From NCBI RefSeq assembly GCF_004123295.1, contig NZ_SDMK01000001.1, forward strand, positions 930,001-994,000: DNA of 64,000 nt, in the 5' to 3' direction. This document shows, in pieces, positions 39,383 to 49,109 of the stretch (its first letter is position 1; each line of letters opens with the position of its first letter). Source of the DNA: Silvibacterium dinghuense. GTDB lineage: Bacteria; Acidobacteriota; Terriglobia; Terriglobales; Acidobacteriaceae. The notes under the pieces were generated by a model, which was not told the origin of the DNA, searched no databases, and saw only the letters and a list, made by a program, of their open reading frames with translations. Position numbers and translations under genes: made by a program.

Positions 39383-39934
39383 ATGAGCGCATCCGTATAT
39401 GACATTCCGGTAAATCGGATCGATGGCGAGGAGACAACGCTTGGCGCCTACCAGGGGCAGGTGGCGCTGGTGGTGAACGTGGCTTCGAAGTGCGGACTGA
39501 CTCCGCAGTATGAGGGTCTCGAGAAGATCTACCAGAAGTACCGCGAGCAGGGCTTCGTGGTGCTGGGCTTTCCGGCAAACGACTTTGCCGGGCAGGAGCC
39601 GGGCACGAACGAAGAGATTCAGCAGTTCTGCTCCTTGGCCTATCACGTCGATTTTCCGCTCTTCGAAAAGATTGCCGTCACTGGCCAGGAAACGCATCCC
39701 CTCTACAAGGCGCTGATCGCGGCCGAGCCCAAGGCTCAGACGCCGACACCGGGCGAGTTCCGCACCAAGCTGGAGGGCTACGGGTTGAAAGCGAATCCCG
39801 AACCCGGCATCCTTTGGAACTTCGAGAAGTTTCTGCTCAATCGCGCAGGTGAAGTCGTCGCGCGGTTCTCTCCGGAAGTGACCGCTGAGGATGCGCTGGT
39901 GACCGGAGCCATCGAGAAAACGCTCGCGCAGTAA
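39383..39934 (+). CDS. Glutathione peroxidase family protein (Cys type)
   Basis: 183 residues. The peroxidatic residue is Cys37 in NVASKCGLTP, not selenocysteine; Gln71 in FPANDFAGQEPG and Trp in GILWNFEKFL complete the active site. Cys83 in QQFCSLAYHVDF is a likely resolving cysteine, as in thioredoxin-dependent members. An insertion (about 118-140) replaces part of the usual PF-rich loop. No signal peptide, so cytosolic; it reduces peroxides, probably with thioredoxin. Confidence 0.94.
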   Translation: MSASVYDIPVNRIDGEETTLGAYQGQVALVVNVASKCGLTPQYEGLEKIYQKYREQGFVVLGFPANDFAGQEPGTNEEIQQFCSLAYHVDFPLFEKIAVTGQETHPLYKALIAAEPKAQTPTPGEFRTKLEGYGLKANPEPGILWNFEKFLLNRAGEVVARFSPEVTAEDALVTGAIEKTLAQ

Positions 39935-40357
39935 AACCGATACATCTCCGAAGCGCGCGAGAAGGCCGAATTCAAGCTTCTCGCGCGCTTCACCATCTGC
40001 ACCAATCCCGCACGTGATTCCCGCCTCCCGGCTTCCCTTTCAGCGTTTTCAGCCACCTCTCTCATCGCGCTTGCGGACACAGATCAAGGAACTTCCCAAA
40101 CGGGCTTTTCCGAGTGGTAACGCTACCGCCAAGCCTTCCTGGAACAAGTCTCCATGCGCGGATAAGACATTTACACAAACCGCCGCACAGGGTGCTTGAC
40201 AGTGGTTTTCACTAAATGCTTTTATCACGATCAACAAAAATTTCGCATTCCTGACGCCATGAACTAAAACGTTTGCGCACACCCCCTCCAGCGAAACGCA
40301 CCGAACGAGCTTCAGGAAATGCGAAGTAGCCCACGTTCCATTTGGAGGCACTTCCAT
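39935..40357. promoter_or_regulatory. 423-bp intergenic region with hairpin, operator-like palindrome and possible promoter
   Basis: A 15-bp hairpin GAAGCGCGCGAGAAG / CTTCTCGCGCGCTTC (39950-39964, 39977-39991) follows the peroxidase gene. GGTAACGCTACC at 40116-40127 has GGTA/TACC arms around a central CG step, like LacI-family operators. TTGACA at 40196-40201 followed by TTTTAT about 18 bases on may be the promoter of the second receptor gene. No gene seen. Confidence 0.5.
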
Positions 40358-43300
40358 ATGAATGCAACGAGCACTCTGCGCCAGCGTCTGGAGCAGTGTT
40401 TTACCCGTTTCACCTGCAAAACGAAAACATGCCGGATCGCGACCTTCGCGCTGCTCCTGCTACTGGCCACCTGCGCTCCTCTGCTGCATGGCCAGGCTGC
40501 GAACGGCAGTATCAGCGGCACGGTCATGGACACCACCGGCGCTGTCATTCCGCACGCCAGCGTCACACTCACTGACACGCAGACCAAGGTCAAGACACAC
40601 GTATCCAGTAATGGCGCGGGCTTCTTCAGCTTCGCCGATCTTCCTCCGGGAGACTACACCGTCACCATCACCGCTTCCGGCTTTGAGAACTGGGAAGCGA
40701 CCGACATCATCATGCACTTCGGCGAGAGCCACACCATCCCGCAGATCGCGCTTCCGGTGGCCACAGCCAAGTCCGATGTCACCGTCATTGCCTCGCAGGC
40801 CGGCGTGATTCCGCTCGACACCGGCGCCAGCACCACCACGCTGAACACCGAGATGATCAACTCCATGCCGATCCAGGGACGCGACGCGGCCGAACTGGTG
40901 AAGTTCATGCCCGGCATGGCCATGAACACCGGCCTGGGACAGAGCGAATTCAATAGCCAGACGACCTCGACCAACAGCGGCCCGATCGGCGCCTTTGCTG
41001 CCAGCGGCACCCAGCCCTACGGCGGCATGCAGATGACGCTCGACGGCGCCAACCTTGTCGATATCGGCAACATGGGCACCCAGCTGGCCAACGTCAATGG
41101 CGACCAGACGGCGGAGTTCACCTACATGAACGCGGCCTTCGGCGCGGACACGCCGCGCGGTCCGACGATCATCCAGGTCACCAGCAAGGGTGGAGGCGCC
41201 GGCTTCCACGGCGACCTCTACACCTACCTTCGCAACTGGCAGATGAACGCCAACGATCCTTACATTAAAGAAGCTGACCCAGGGCAAGGTCGCGTCATCT
41301 CGCACCAGACCTATCCCGGCGGAACCATCGGCGGTCCGGTCATCATCCCCGGCACCAGCTTCAACAAGCACCGCGACAAGTTGTTCTTCTTTGCCGGCTA
41401 CGAATACATGCTCCAGAACCCGGCAGCGCATCTCTACCAGACCGTGACGCCAACAACCAACATGGTCAATGGCGACTTCAGCTCAGCGACACTGCCGGGC
41501 GACCAGACCTCATCGACGACCTGGTGGCCGACCGCCGCAGTACCTTGCGCCGATGCACCCAGCTGGACTGCCTTCTGCCCTGCTGGTGGCTCAAAACAGG
41601 GACTGTTTCCCAATGGCCAGATCCCTGCCTCCTACTGGGACGCCGACGGCCAGGCGCTGCTCTCTTACCTGAACAAGGTCGATACGCCCAACGTAGACCC
41701 TGCAACCCACAACGGTTATAACTTCCAGTACCTCGAACATCCGCCGACCAATCGCTGGGAACTGCGCCTGCGCGGTGATTATGATCCCACGCCGAACGAT
41801 AAATTCTCGCTCGTCTATACCAAGCAGAACGAGTCGGACCTGAGCCACTATGGCGTCTGGTGGTGGCCGGGCGAAACCGCCCCCATGCCCTCCAGCATCA
41901 TCGCGGAGACGCTGGCCAACCTCTACACCTTCAACTACGTCAAGATCCTGAACTCGACGACCACCAACCAGCTCAACGCTGCCTATACCTACTTCACCTT
42001 CCCGGCGAAGTTCAGTGATCCGACGGCGATGACAGCATCGACCGCTGGCTACACCACCTACGCCCCCTTCAACACCAGCAGCACGCTGGCCTTCGATCAG
42101 CTGCCCAACATCATCAGCTGGGGCTCGAACATCGGCTCCTACACCGGCAGCTTCCCTGGCATGTATTCGCCTCCCATGATCAAGGCCTTCAATAACTCCT
42201 TCGGCAACAAAAAGTATGTCGAATCCATCCAGGACAATCTCACCAAAATTGTCAGCACCCACAGCCTGAAGTTCGGCTTCTTCTGGGATGCCAACAAGCA
42301 GACCCAGACCACTGGTTCCGGCAGCTATCCGCAGGGGATGCTGGACTTTGACAACTACGGCTATAACACCACCGGTAATCCGCTGGCTGACATGCTGATC
42401 GGCGCCTACCAGGGCTTCACACAGTATGGCTCAGCACCGGTACACACCCTGGTCTACCACGAGTGGGCGCTCTATGCGCAGGACCAGTGGCATGTTAACC
42501 GGAAGCTTACCCTCGACTACGGTATCCGCCTGGATCACGACGGCCAGTGGTATCCCATCCACAGCCCCGGTCTCGCCGTATGGGACCCGGCGACCTATGA
42601 CAACACCTCTGGCGCGACTACCTGGACGGGCATGGAGTGGCACCAGATCGACAGCAAGATTCCGCAGTCCGGCTTCAAGTCGAAGGTTGTCGATCCGGAT
42701 ATCCGCGCCGGCTTTGCCTACGACACCAAGGGCGACGGCAAGACGGTGGTCCGCGGTGGCTTCGGTATCTACCGCTGGCAATTCTCCGAAGGCGACGTAG
42801 ACTCGGCGCTGAACCCGCCGCTGAACGTGCAGAGCATCGCAGCATCCCCTTCGGCCGGCGAGATCGGCTTCTCTACGCTGGCCGACTACAGCACCACCAG
42901 CACCAGCTCATCGTGGTGCGCTCTCAGCTCCAGCTGCACCACCGGCGCTGACGCCATCCAAATGGGCGAAGACAAGACTCCTTACACGATGAACTGGGAT
43001 GCGATGGTCGACCAGGAACTGCCTGGGCACGTCACCTTCGAGCTGCAGTACATCGGCAACCACACGGACAATGCCCTGTTCACCGGAAACGGCACGACAG
43101 AAAACTTCATCTCTAACATCAACAAGATCCCTGTCGGCGCGTTCTATGGCACCGACCCGCTGACCGGCGTGAACTACTGGGACACGAGTTGCGCAGCGGG
43201 CTCCTGCGCAGCGCCGAACAGCACCTACTACAACGGCTATCGCCCGTACCACAACTATGGCGTACTGAATGTGATCCGGCACGGCAGCTACTCCAACTAC

Positions 43301-44116
43301 AACGGCATGGTCGCCGCCCTGCAGAAGCAGACCGGTCCGGCCACCTTCCTGTTCAACTACACCTTCAGCAAAGTCATGGGTATCCGCGATGGACAGTCGG
43401 ACAACGGCAACGGCGACGGCACCACCGTCAACCCGTTCAGTGTTCGCGCCAACTATGGTCCGCTGGCTTATGACCGCACGCACCTGATCAATGCGGCCTA
43501 CGTCCTCAACCTTCCCAGCGTGAAGGGCACGAATCGCGTGATCCGCACTGCGCTCAACGGCTGGCAGCTCTCCGGCGATACGCAGTTCCAGAGCGGTACA
43601 CCGATCCAGCCGAACACGGGGGGCAACCTCAACACTACCTACGAAACCAACTCCAACGGCACGGCGGGCAGCGCAGCTTACCTGCTCGGCACCACGGCCG
43701 AGGTACTGGTACCGTACCTCACCTGCGATCCCCGGGTCGGCGGCGGACGGTACTTCAACACCAGCTGCTTCCAGACACCGAGCACGATGGGTGTCAACGG
43801 CCCCTCGGTGATGCCATACATCAAGACACCAGCCTTCTTCGTCTCGGACCTGGGCCTCTACAAGAGCTTCAACGTCCGTGAAGGACAGCAGATCCAGTTC
43901 CGCGTCCAGGCCTTTAACTTCCTCAACCACCCGCTGCCCGAACTTGGCGAAGGCAGCGACGTTAACCTGCACATGACCTGCAGCCAGAGCTCCAGCACCG
44001 CACAGGGCTGCGATCTCGGCGGCACCAATGAGAACTCCACCACCAACGGTAATGCGCAATACAAGGCAAGCGCCCAGAACCGCTACATGGAACTGGCGCT
44101 CAAGTACACCTTCTAA
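40358..44116 (+). CDS. TonB-dependent receptor, Oar-like, with N-terminal carboxypeptidase regulatory-like domain
   Basis: 1252 residues from the ATG at 40358, chosen because GGAGG lies upstream; the frame opens 13 codons earlier. A signal segment (FALLLLLATCAPLLHGQA) ends near 45. Residues about 48-125 are the Ig-like CarboxypepD_reg domain (GSISGTVMDTTGAVIPHASV; FFSFADLPPGDYTVTITASG). A plug-like region (GRDAAELVKFMPGMAMN; GGMQMTLDGANLVDIG) precedes a long barrel that ends MELALKYTF. It is not a close copy of the receptor at 28.5 kb. Import of a bulky nutrient is expected; ligand unknown. Confidence 0.92.
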   Translation: MNATSTLRQRLEQCFTRFTCKTKTCRIATFALLLLLATCAPLLHGQAANGSISGTVMDTTGAVIPHASVTLTDTQTKVKTHVSSNGAGFFSFADLPPGDYTVTITASGFENWEATDIIMHFGESHTIPQIALPVATAKSDVTVIASQAGVIPLDTGASTTTLNTEMINSMPIQGRDAAELVKFMPGMAMNTGLGQSEFNSQTTSTNSGPIGAFAASGTQPYGGMQMTLDGANLVDIGNMGTQLANVNGDQTAEFTYMNAAFGADTPRGPTIIQVTSKGGGAGFHGDLYTYLRNWQMNANDPYIKEADPGQGRVISHQTYPGGTIGGPVIIPGTSFNKHRDKLFFFAGYEYMLQNPAAHLYQTVTPTTNMVNGDFSSATLPGDQTSSTTWWPTAAVPCADAPSWTAFCPAGGSKQGLFPNGQIPASYWDADGQALLSYLNKVDTPNVDPATHNGYNFQYLEHPPTNRWELRLRGDYDPTPNDKFSLVYTKQNESDLSHYGVWWWPGETAPMPSSIIAETLANLYTFNYVKILNSTTTNQLNAAYTYFTFPAKFSDPTAMTASTAGYTTYAPFNTSSTLAFDQLPNIISWGSNIGSYTGSFPGMYSPPMIKAFNNSFGNKKYVESIQDNLTKIVSTHSLKFGFFWDANKQTQTTGSGSYPQGMLDFDNYGYNTTGNPLADMLIGAYQGFTQYGSAPVHTLVYHEWALYAQDQWHVNRKLTLDYGIRLDHDGQWYPIHSPGLAVWDPATYDNTSGATTWTGMEWHQIDSKIPQSGFKSKVVDPDIRAGFAYDTKGDGKTVVRGGFGIYRWQFSEGDVDSALNPPLNVQSIAASPSAGEIGFSTLADYSTTSTSSSWCALSSSCTTGADAIQMGEDKTPYTMNWDAMVDQELPGHVTFELQYIGNHTDNALFTGNGTTENFISNINKIPVGAFYGTDPLTGVNYWDTSCAAGSCAAPNSTYYNGYRPYHNYGVLNVIRHGSYSNYNGMVAALQKQTGPATFLFNYTFSKVMGIRDGQSDNGNGDGTTVNPFSVRANYGPLAYDRTHLINAAYVLNLPSVKGTNRVIRTALNGWQLSGDTQFQSGTPIQPNTGGNLNTTYETNSNGTAGSAAYLLGTTAEVLVPYLTCDPRVGGGRYFNTSCFQTPSTMGVNGPSVMPYIKTPAFFVSDLGLYKSFNVREGQQIQFRVQAFNFLNHPLPELGEGSDVNLHMTCSQSSSTAQGCDLGGTNENSTTNGNAQYKASAQNRYMELALKYTF

Positions 44117-44163
44117 CCAACCCTCTGCGCGGCCCAAACAGGCCGCACAGGTCTATCAAACAG

Positions 44164-44195
44164 AAACGCCCGATCCGCAACTGGATCGGGCGTTT
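44164..44195 (+). terminator. Terminator after second TonB-dependent receptor
   Basis: AAACGCCCGATCC/GGATCGGGCGTTT with a 6-base loop, then TCTTTT, 47 bases after the stop. It also faces the convergent aminopeptidase gene. Confidence 0.94.
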
Positions 44196-44225
44196 TCTTT
44201 TACTTCAAATACGGTTACAAATTGC

Positions 44226-45482
44226 TTACACCCACTCACCGTTGCGGATGAGCGGCTCGGACTTCCCTTCTGCCGTGATGCCGTCGACCGCAATCTCGGC
44301 AGAGCCGATCATCCAGTCCACGTGGATCAGGCTCTCGTTCGCTCCGCGTGCGGCGAGTTCTTCCGGAGTAAGCTTGTCGCCATCCTTCACACAGGTGCTA
44401 TAGGCCTGGCCGAGGGCGATGTGGCAGGCGGCGTTTTCATCGAACAGGGTGTTATTGAAGAGCAGGCCACTCTGCGCGATGGGTGACTTGTGCGGCACGA
44501 GCGCGACCTCACCGAGGCAGCGCGCGCCTTCATCGGTGTCGATCAGCTTCAGGAGAACCGCCTCGCCCTTCGAGGCCTTCGCCTCGACAATGCGTCCGCC
44601 CTCGAAGCGAACCTGGATATCCTCAATCATCGTGCCCTGGTGGGAGAGCGGCTTGGTGCTGCTCACCGTGCCCTCGATGCGGTCCTTGTGCGGCGTGGTG
44701 AAGACCTCTTCGGTGGGCATATTCGCGACCGCGTAGATGCCGTTGCCGGCCGTGGTGCCGCCGCCATGCCAGATGTGATCGTCGGCGAGGCCGACGCGGA
44801 GATCGGTGCCCGGACCGGAAAAATGCAGCGCCGCGTAGCGCTTCTCGTTCAGGAACTTCGAGCGCTCATGCAGGCGCGCGTCATGGACTCTCCAGGCCGC
44901 GACAGGATCGGGCTGGTCGCAGCGCGAAGCGGCAAAGATTGCGTCCCAGAGCCGGGCGAGGGCTTCGTCCGCGGGCAGTTTGGGGAAGACACTCGCGGCC
45001 CATGCGGGCGTGGCGGCGGCAACGATCGTCCAATTGATGTCGTGACGAGTGATGAACTCGAGCGCGGGGCGATAAGCCTTCGAAACAGCGCGGCTGGCGC
45101 GGCTCACTTTTTCCGGGTCCTGCCCTGCAAGCAGCGCGGGATTGCCACCGGCTACGGCGAGGCGGGCGGCTCCGTTCTTGAAAGCCTCGGCAACGCCATC
45201 GTAGAACCACGTGGGAGCGTAATCGAAGCCCTCATCCGCACCGTACTGATAGCGGGCGAGCGTGGAGGCTTCATCGGTGAGAATCGTGGTCACGAGCTTC
45301 GCGCCGGCCTTGTAGGCGTGCTCGGTGATGAGGCGGACGAGCGGCAGCGTGTCGGTGGTAGCCGTCATGAAAAGCTCCTGGCCAGGAGCGAGCCCCAGGC
45401 CGACGCGGATGGCAACTTCGGCGAGGCGATCGAGCTTCTGTTCGTGCGTAAGTGCGGCGATTTCGAGGGTGGCTGTGCTCAT
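44226..45482 (-). CDS. M29 family aminopeptidase (thermophilic/AmpS type)
   Basis: 418 residues from the ATG at 45482; upstream in-frame sequence has no family likeness. Family motifs: LAEVAIRVGLGLAPGQELF, LALGDAx-type NMPTEEVFTTPHKDRIEGTV, FDENAACHIALGQAYSTC and SLIHVDWMIGSAEI, with Glu, His and Asp residues that bind the two metal ions. It removes N-terminal amino acids from peptides in the cytosol. No signal peptide. It is divergent from the P-loop gene with only 56 bases between. Confidence 0.93.
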   Translation of the reverse strand: MSTATLEIAALTHEQKLDRLAEVAIRVGLGLAPGQELFMTATTDTLPLVRLITEHAYKAGAKLVTTILTDEASTLARYQYGADEGFDYAPTWFYDGVAEAFKNGAARLAVAGGNPALLAGQDPEKVSRASRAVSKAYRPALEFITRHDINWTIVAAATPAWAASVFPKLPADEALARLWDAIFAASRCDQPDPVAAWRVHDARLHERSKFLNEKRYAALHFSGPGTDLRVGLADDHIWHGGGTTAGNGIYAVANMPTEEVFTTPHKDRIEGTVSSTKPLSHQGTMIEDIQVRFEGGRIVEAKASKGEAVLLKLIDTDEGARCLGEVALVPHKSPIAQSGLLFNNTLFDENAACHIALGQAYSTCVKDGDKLTPEELAARGANESLIHVDWMIGSAEIAVDGITAEGKSEPLIRNGEWV

Positions 45483-45538
45483 GGAAACAGTGTAGTCCTT
45501 CAGCACCGGAGGCAGAGGATGTGTGTAGACTGCGGCGA

Positions 45539-46066
45539 ATGAGGCATTCCTTTGTTGTGCTGACCGGCGCTTCCGGCTCGGGCAAAACGGCGATCGCTCA
45601 GAAATTCGAGCGGCTGTATCCGCAGGTGAGAGTTTTCCGTTTCGATACGATCGGCGTGCCCTCCGCAGAGATAATGGCCACCTATGGTCCCGGGCATCAG
45701 CCCGGTGGCTCATGGCAGCGGGCCATGACACTGGAATGGTTCGCGCGCATCGAGCCGCACATCCGGCAAGGGAAGCAAGTGCTCTTCGAGGGACAGATGC
45801 GACTGGCCTTTATCCGTGAGGCCATGGCAGAACAGAATCTGCGACCGCACATCGTGCTGATCGATTGCGACGATACCACGCGTGCAGCCCGGCTTACCGG
45901 CGAGCGCTGGCAACCCGAGCTGGCGACTGCCCAGATGATGGGATGGGCACGCTATCTGCGTGAAGAGGCTGAAGCATTGGGCGCGGAGATCTTCGACACC
46001 AGCAGGCTTTCGCTGGAAGCCAGCACAGCGCACGTTGCCGCGCTCTTCGGGCTCATATCCAGATAA
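45539..46066 (+). CDS. P-loop NTPase of unknown function (kinase-like)
   Basis: 175 residues from the ATG at 45539. Walker A GASGSGKT at 10-17 follows a hydrophobic strand (FVVLTGASGSGKT). HIVLIDCDDTTRAARLTGER near the middle has the shape of a nucleotide-kinase lid region, and EGQMRLAFIREAM may hold a base. It resembles shikimate- or adenylate-kinase-like AAA proteins annotated only as ATP-binding. Substrate unknown. There is no strong Shine-Dalgarno. Confidence 0.8.
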   Translation: MRHSFVVLTGASGSGKTAIAQKFERLYPQVRVFRFDTIGVPSAEIMATYGPGHQPGGSWQRAMTLEWFARIEPHIRQGKQVLFEGQMRLAFIREAMAEQNLRPHIVLIDCDDTTRAARLTGERWQPELATAQMMGWARYLREEAEALGAEIFDTSRLSLEASTAHVAALFGLISR

Positions 46067-46138
46067 AAGCAGTATGACCTCCGGTCACAGTCAGCCATGA
46101 CTTTCAACCCATGCTGCCTGCTGTAAATCCACTCCGCG

Positions 46139-46597
46139 CTATATGCCCAACTCCTTCGCCATCTCCGTCGTCGTACCCCAGCCAAGATCGGCATAGAGAG
46201 GACGTCCTTTTTCTGTAGCATGCAGCACGGCGTACTGGACTCCCCGGCGGGCAAACTCAGCTTCGGCAAGCTGCATCAACCGGCGAGCCAGGCCACGTCT
46301 CCGATACGCCGGTTCCACATACACGTTGAGCACATAGCCTCGGCGGTCCTGCGTCGGATGAGAAGGGTGTGGCGGCCAATCGATCAGCATTAAACCAACC
46401 CCGGCTACCGGATGCTCATCGTCTGAGAGAACAAATCCGAAGTAGGAGCCATCCTGGAGCCTCGGCTGCAGCCATGCACGAAAATGTTCGGTCATGGGGT
46501 TGAGCACTGTTTCGTCGCGCCCGGCGTCGCGGAACATCTCTTCCCGGTGGCGGCAAATCAAATCGAGGTCATCCTCGGTCAGGTTGCGGACATTCAT
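46139..46597 (-). CDS. GNAT family N-acetyltransferase
   Basis: 153 residues from the ATG at 46597 (AGG 7 bases upstream; the ATG five codons earlier lacks one). The acetyl-CoA site is plain: VLNVYVEPAYRRRGLARRLMQLAE, the RRRGLA being the pyrophosphate loop. The C-terminal part (RRGVQYAVLHATEKGRPLYADLGW) is standard for this fold. The acceptor substrate cannot be told. Confidence 0.9.
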   Translation of the reverse strand: MNVRNLTEDDLDLICRHREEMFRDAGRDETVLNPMTEHFRAWLQPRLQDGSYFGFVLSDDEHPVAGVGLMLIDWPPHPSHPTQDRRGYVLNVYVEPAYRRRGLARRLMQLAEAEFARRGVQYAVLHATEKGRPLYADLGWGTTTEMAKELGI

Positions 46598-46708
46598 ATC
46601 TATACCTGCCATATCGATAAAAGGCTGGCGACTCTGGCAGATACTGCCGAAAGCACCGATGAAATCTGAAGGATGGGATAGGCGGAAGTGAGTGGTTTCT
46701 GGTTTGCG

Positions 46709-47323
46709 CTACGACAGCTTTGACGTGATCCCCGAACGCCGTACCCACGTACCATTCTGCTTCTCGACATAGACCCACTGGCCGGCGGCGCAGAGATTCG
46801 TGCACCAGTTGTGCACATAGACGAGACCGGCGGACTGCGTGGAGTCAAAGAAAACCTGGCTGACGAAGGTGATGCCGGGGATGCCCTGATATTTCGATGC
46901 GAAATCGGAGCCCATCGCGGGATGGGTGCGGAGGTTGCGATAGTCGGCAACCTGAGAGGCGGTGAAGAGTGCGTAGTCGTGGCTCAGCTGAAACTGGCGG
47001 GTGAGCTGGAAGCGTTGATGACGGCGCCTCTGATAATCGGAAAGAGCCTCATTGAAACCGCGCGGGCTGTCGGGCGGCGCCTTGAGCTGGCCGTCCGGCG
47101 GGATAGCCGGATTCATGTCATCGATGGATACGGTCGTATCGGCAATCGCCCACTGCTTGACCTGATCCGGAGGCAGACTGCGGAAGGGCTCGCCGGGAAG
47201 CAGCAGGGAGTAAATAGCATAGGTGTCAGCAGCGCGCTCAGCAGGGATAGGCTCGAGAGCCGCATCCGCAGCGAGAGAGAGCGGCAGAAACAGCGCGAGG
47301 CAGAAGGCGGCAAAGCGGATCAT
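46709..47323 (-). CDS. Secreted protein of unknown function
   Basis: 204 residues from the ATG at 47323, with GAGGTG 8 bases before it. A signal peptide is seen (FAAFCLALFLPLSLAADA). The mature protein has YSLLLPGEPFRSLPPDQVKQ, a central helical charged part (YQRRRHQRFQLTRQFQLSH) and a C-terminal beta-like domain (GITFVSQVFFDSTQSAGLVY, NWCTNLCAAGQWVYVEK) with a CxxxC. No named family recognised. It may be an enzyme-like or binding protein of the periplasm. Confidence 0.78.
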   Translation of the reverse strand: MIRFAAFCLALFLPLSLAADAALEPIPAERAADTYAIYSLLLPGEPFRSLPPDQVKQWAIADTTVSIDDMNPAIPPDGQLKAPPDSPRGFNEALSDYQRRRHQRFQLTRQFQLSHDYALFTASQVADYRNLRTHPAMGSDFASKYQGIPGITFVSQVFFDSTQSAGLVYVHNWCTNLCAAGQWVYVEKQNGTWVRRSGITSKLS

Positions 47324-47439
47324 CCGGGTGACACCTCTCGGGACACCATCATAGATGCTGCTACGCGGACTGGCCTGCATCCCACGTCACAGAATCGAGA
47401 CATGGGCACCCGGGGTTGTGCTCATAAGCAGACAGCGTA

Positions 47440-47555
47440 TCGTCCCACCCAAGCGGAGCTTGGATGGGGCACCCGTTTCCGATCCACTGCGAAAATCCCA
47501 AATCGCGACCAAAGGTGGCGAGGGCCGAAGGCAAAGGGCCTGGACGGCCAATCCT
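47440..47555. repeat. Dispersed intergenic repeats
   Basis: CCCACCCAAGC at 47444 with GCTTGGATGGG shortly after forms a hairpin shared with 59866-59890. From about 47508, CGCGACCAAAGG, GGGCCGAAGGC and GGGCCTGGACGG recall the blocks at 6585-6720. The gene at 47555 ends within this repeat-rich stretch. Confidence 0.65.
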
Positions 47556-48007
47556 TAGTGCGCCGCCGAATCCCAGGGCGCTCCGGCCTTCTTGGGGCCA
47601 TCGAGGTCGCGGCCCTTTACACGGTCGTACATATACTCATCGCTGACCGAGCCAAGGGACTCGTTATAGAGGCTGGTTTCGCCAGCAATCTCGCCAAACT
47701 CTTCCGAGAATTTATGCTCGGTACGCAGGCGTTCGGCCGTAGCCGGAAACTCGAAGTGGCTGGTACGGAAGAACTTCTGGAATCCGCGATCGAGCACGTA
47801 GGCAATTTCGCCATTAAAAACCAGGCCAGGACGGGCAACCAGCGCCGCGCCTTTGCCGCTGGGGCCGGGAGCGATGATGGCGGCAGCGCCGTACTTCGAA
47901 ACCCGGATTTGGTTTGCGACGCCGGGGACGGGTTGCACATCAAATTGTGAACTGCGGAACTGATTCAGGATCTCGTCGTAGGAGCGCGGTGCGACTTTCT
48001 TCGGCAT
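47555..48007 (-). CDS. Conserved hypothetical protein
   Basis: 150 residues. No signal peptide or membrane segment. Visible phrases are YDEILNQFRSSQFDVQPVPG, AAIIAPGPSGKGAALVARPG, GEIAYVLDRGFQKFF and EEFGEIAGETSLYNESLGSV, an orderly composition typical of a real protein. I do not recognise the family. The position of repeats at its 3' end suggests that the true C terminus may have been altered, but this is speculative. Confidence 0.7.
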   Translation of the reverse strand: MPKKVAPRSYDEILNQFRSSQFDVQPVPGVANQIRVSKYGAAAIIAPGPSGKGAALVARPGLVFNGEIAYVLDRGFQKFFRTSHFEFPATAERLRTEHKFSEEFGEIAGETSLYNESLGSVSDEYMYDRVKGRDLDGPKKAGAPWDSAAH

Positions 48008-48161
48008 AGCTTCTCGAGTCTCGCAGGGGTACCAGTTTTGTGATGCCGGGGCGCCAACGATACACTAAAAGCCGGCGTCCGAGTTCACCAACACTCTCGC
48101 ACAGCGGCAGCATGGGCTGCAACGGAGCGGGAGCAGGAATCAAGGCAGGCCGAAGAAAAGC

Positions 48162-49106
48162 ATGAGTTTGGCGAGCGCTACAACCACATCCCGGCTGGGA
48201 ACACCGCTGCTGGAACGCATCGGCAACACGCCCCTGATTCGTCTCGAGCGTCTGACGGCGCACCTGCCTGGCGTCCAGATTCTGGGCAAGGCCGAATGGG
48301 CGAACCCGGGCGGGTCGGTCAAGGACCGCGCGGCCTCGTCGATTGTTCTCGACGCGCAGGCACGCGGGCTGCTGACGCCGGGCAAGCGGCTGCTGGACGC
48401 AACCAGCGGCAACACCGGCATCGCCTACGCCATGCTCGGTTCGGCCATGGGCTTTGGCGTCACGCTGTGCATGCCGTCGAATGTTTCGCCGGAACGCAAG
48501 CGCATCCTGCAGGCCTACGGCGCGGAGATCGTCTGGACGGAGCCGGGCGATGGCTCGGATGGCGCAATCCGCAAGGCACGCGAGCTGGCTGCGAACGAAG
48601 GCGACAAGTATTTCTACGCCGACCAGTATGGCAACAACGCCAACTGGCAGGCGCACTACCGTACGACAGCAAACGAGATCTGGAAGCAGACCGAAGGACA
48701 GATTACGCACTTCGTCGCCGGCCTGGGCACCAGCGGGACCTTTGTGGGCACCACGCGCCGGCTGAAAGAGCTGAACCCGGCTATCCAGTGCATCTCCATG
48801 CAGCCGGACTCGCCATTCAATGGCCTCGAGGGCCTGAAACACATGGCAACGGCGATCGTGCCTCCCATCTATGACACCACGCTGGCCGACCGCAACGTGG
48901 AGATGGAAACCGAAGCAGCCTATACGATGGCCAAGAAGCTGGGCCGAACCGAGGGCCTGCTGGTCGGAGTCTCCGCCGCCGCCGCAGTAGCAACCAGCCT
49001 GCGCATCGCCGAAGAAGAGGCTGCGAAGGGCAACGAGGCCGTAATCGTGACAATTCTGTGCGATTCGGCGGATAAATATCTGAGTGAAAGGTTCTGGAGC
49101 GAGTAA
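48162..49106 (+). CDS. cysM: Cysteine synthase, CysM type (PLP-dependent)
   Basis: 314 residues. The PLP lysine is Lys54 in NPGGSVKDRAA; TSGNTGIAYA (81-90) binds the substrate carboxylate and GLGTSGTFVGT the phosphate. The segment HMATAIVPPIYD resembles that of Mycobacterium tuberculosis CysM, which takes O-phosphoserine and a protein thiocarboxylate rather than free sulfide. Downstream on the same strand lie a JAMM protease (3 bases later), a ThiS/MoaD-like carrier and moeZ, so this copy is probably the carrier-dependent type. Phosphoserine use is inferred, not shown. Confidence 0.92.
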   Translation: MSLASATTTSRLGTPLLERIGNTPLIRLERLTAHLPGVQILGKAEWANPGGSVKDRAASSIVLDAQARGLLTPGKRLLDATSGNTGIAYAMLGSAMGFGVTLCMPSNVSPERKRILQAYGAEIVWTEPGDGSDGAIRKARELAANEGDKYFYADQYGNNANWQAHYRTTANEIWKQTEGQITHFVAGLGTSGTFVGTTRRLKELNPAIQCISMQPDSPFNGLEGLKHMATAIVPPIYDTTLADRNVEMETEAAYTMAKKLGRTEGLLVGVSAAAAVATSLRIAEEEAAKGNEAVIVTILCDSADKYLSERFWSE

Positions 49107-49109
49107 ATC

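Noticed and set aside
44490-45542. Plus-strand open frame of 350 codons
   Set aside because: Antisense of the M29 aminopeptidase, which has its metal-site motifs on the minus strand.
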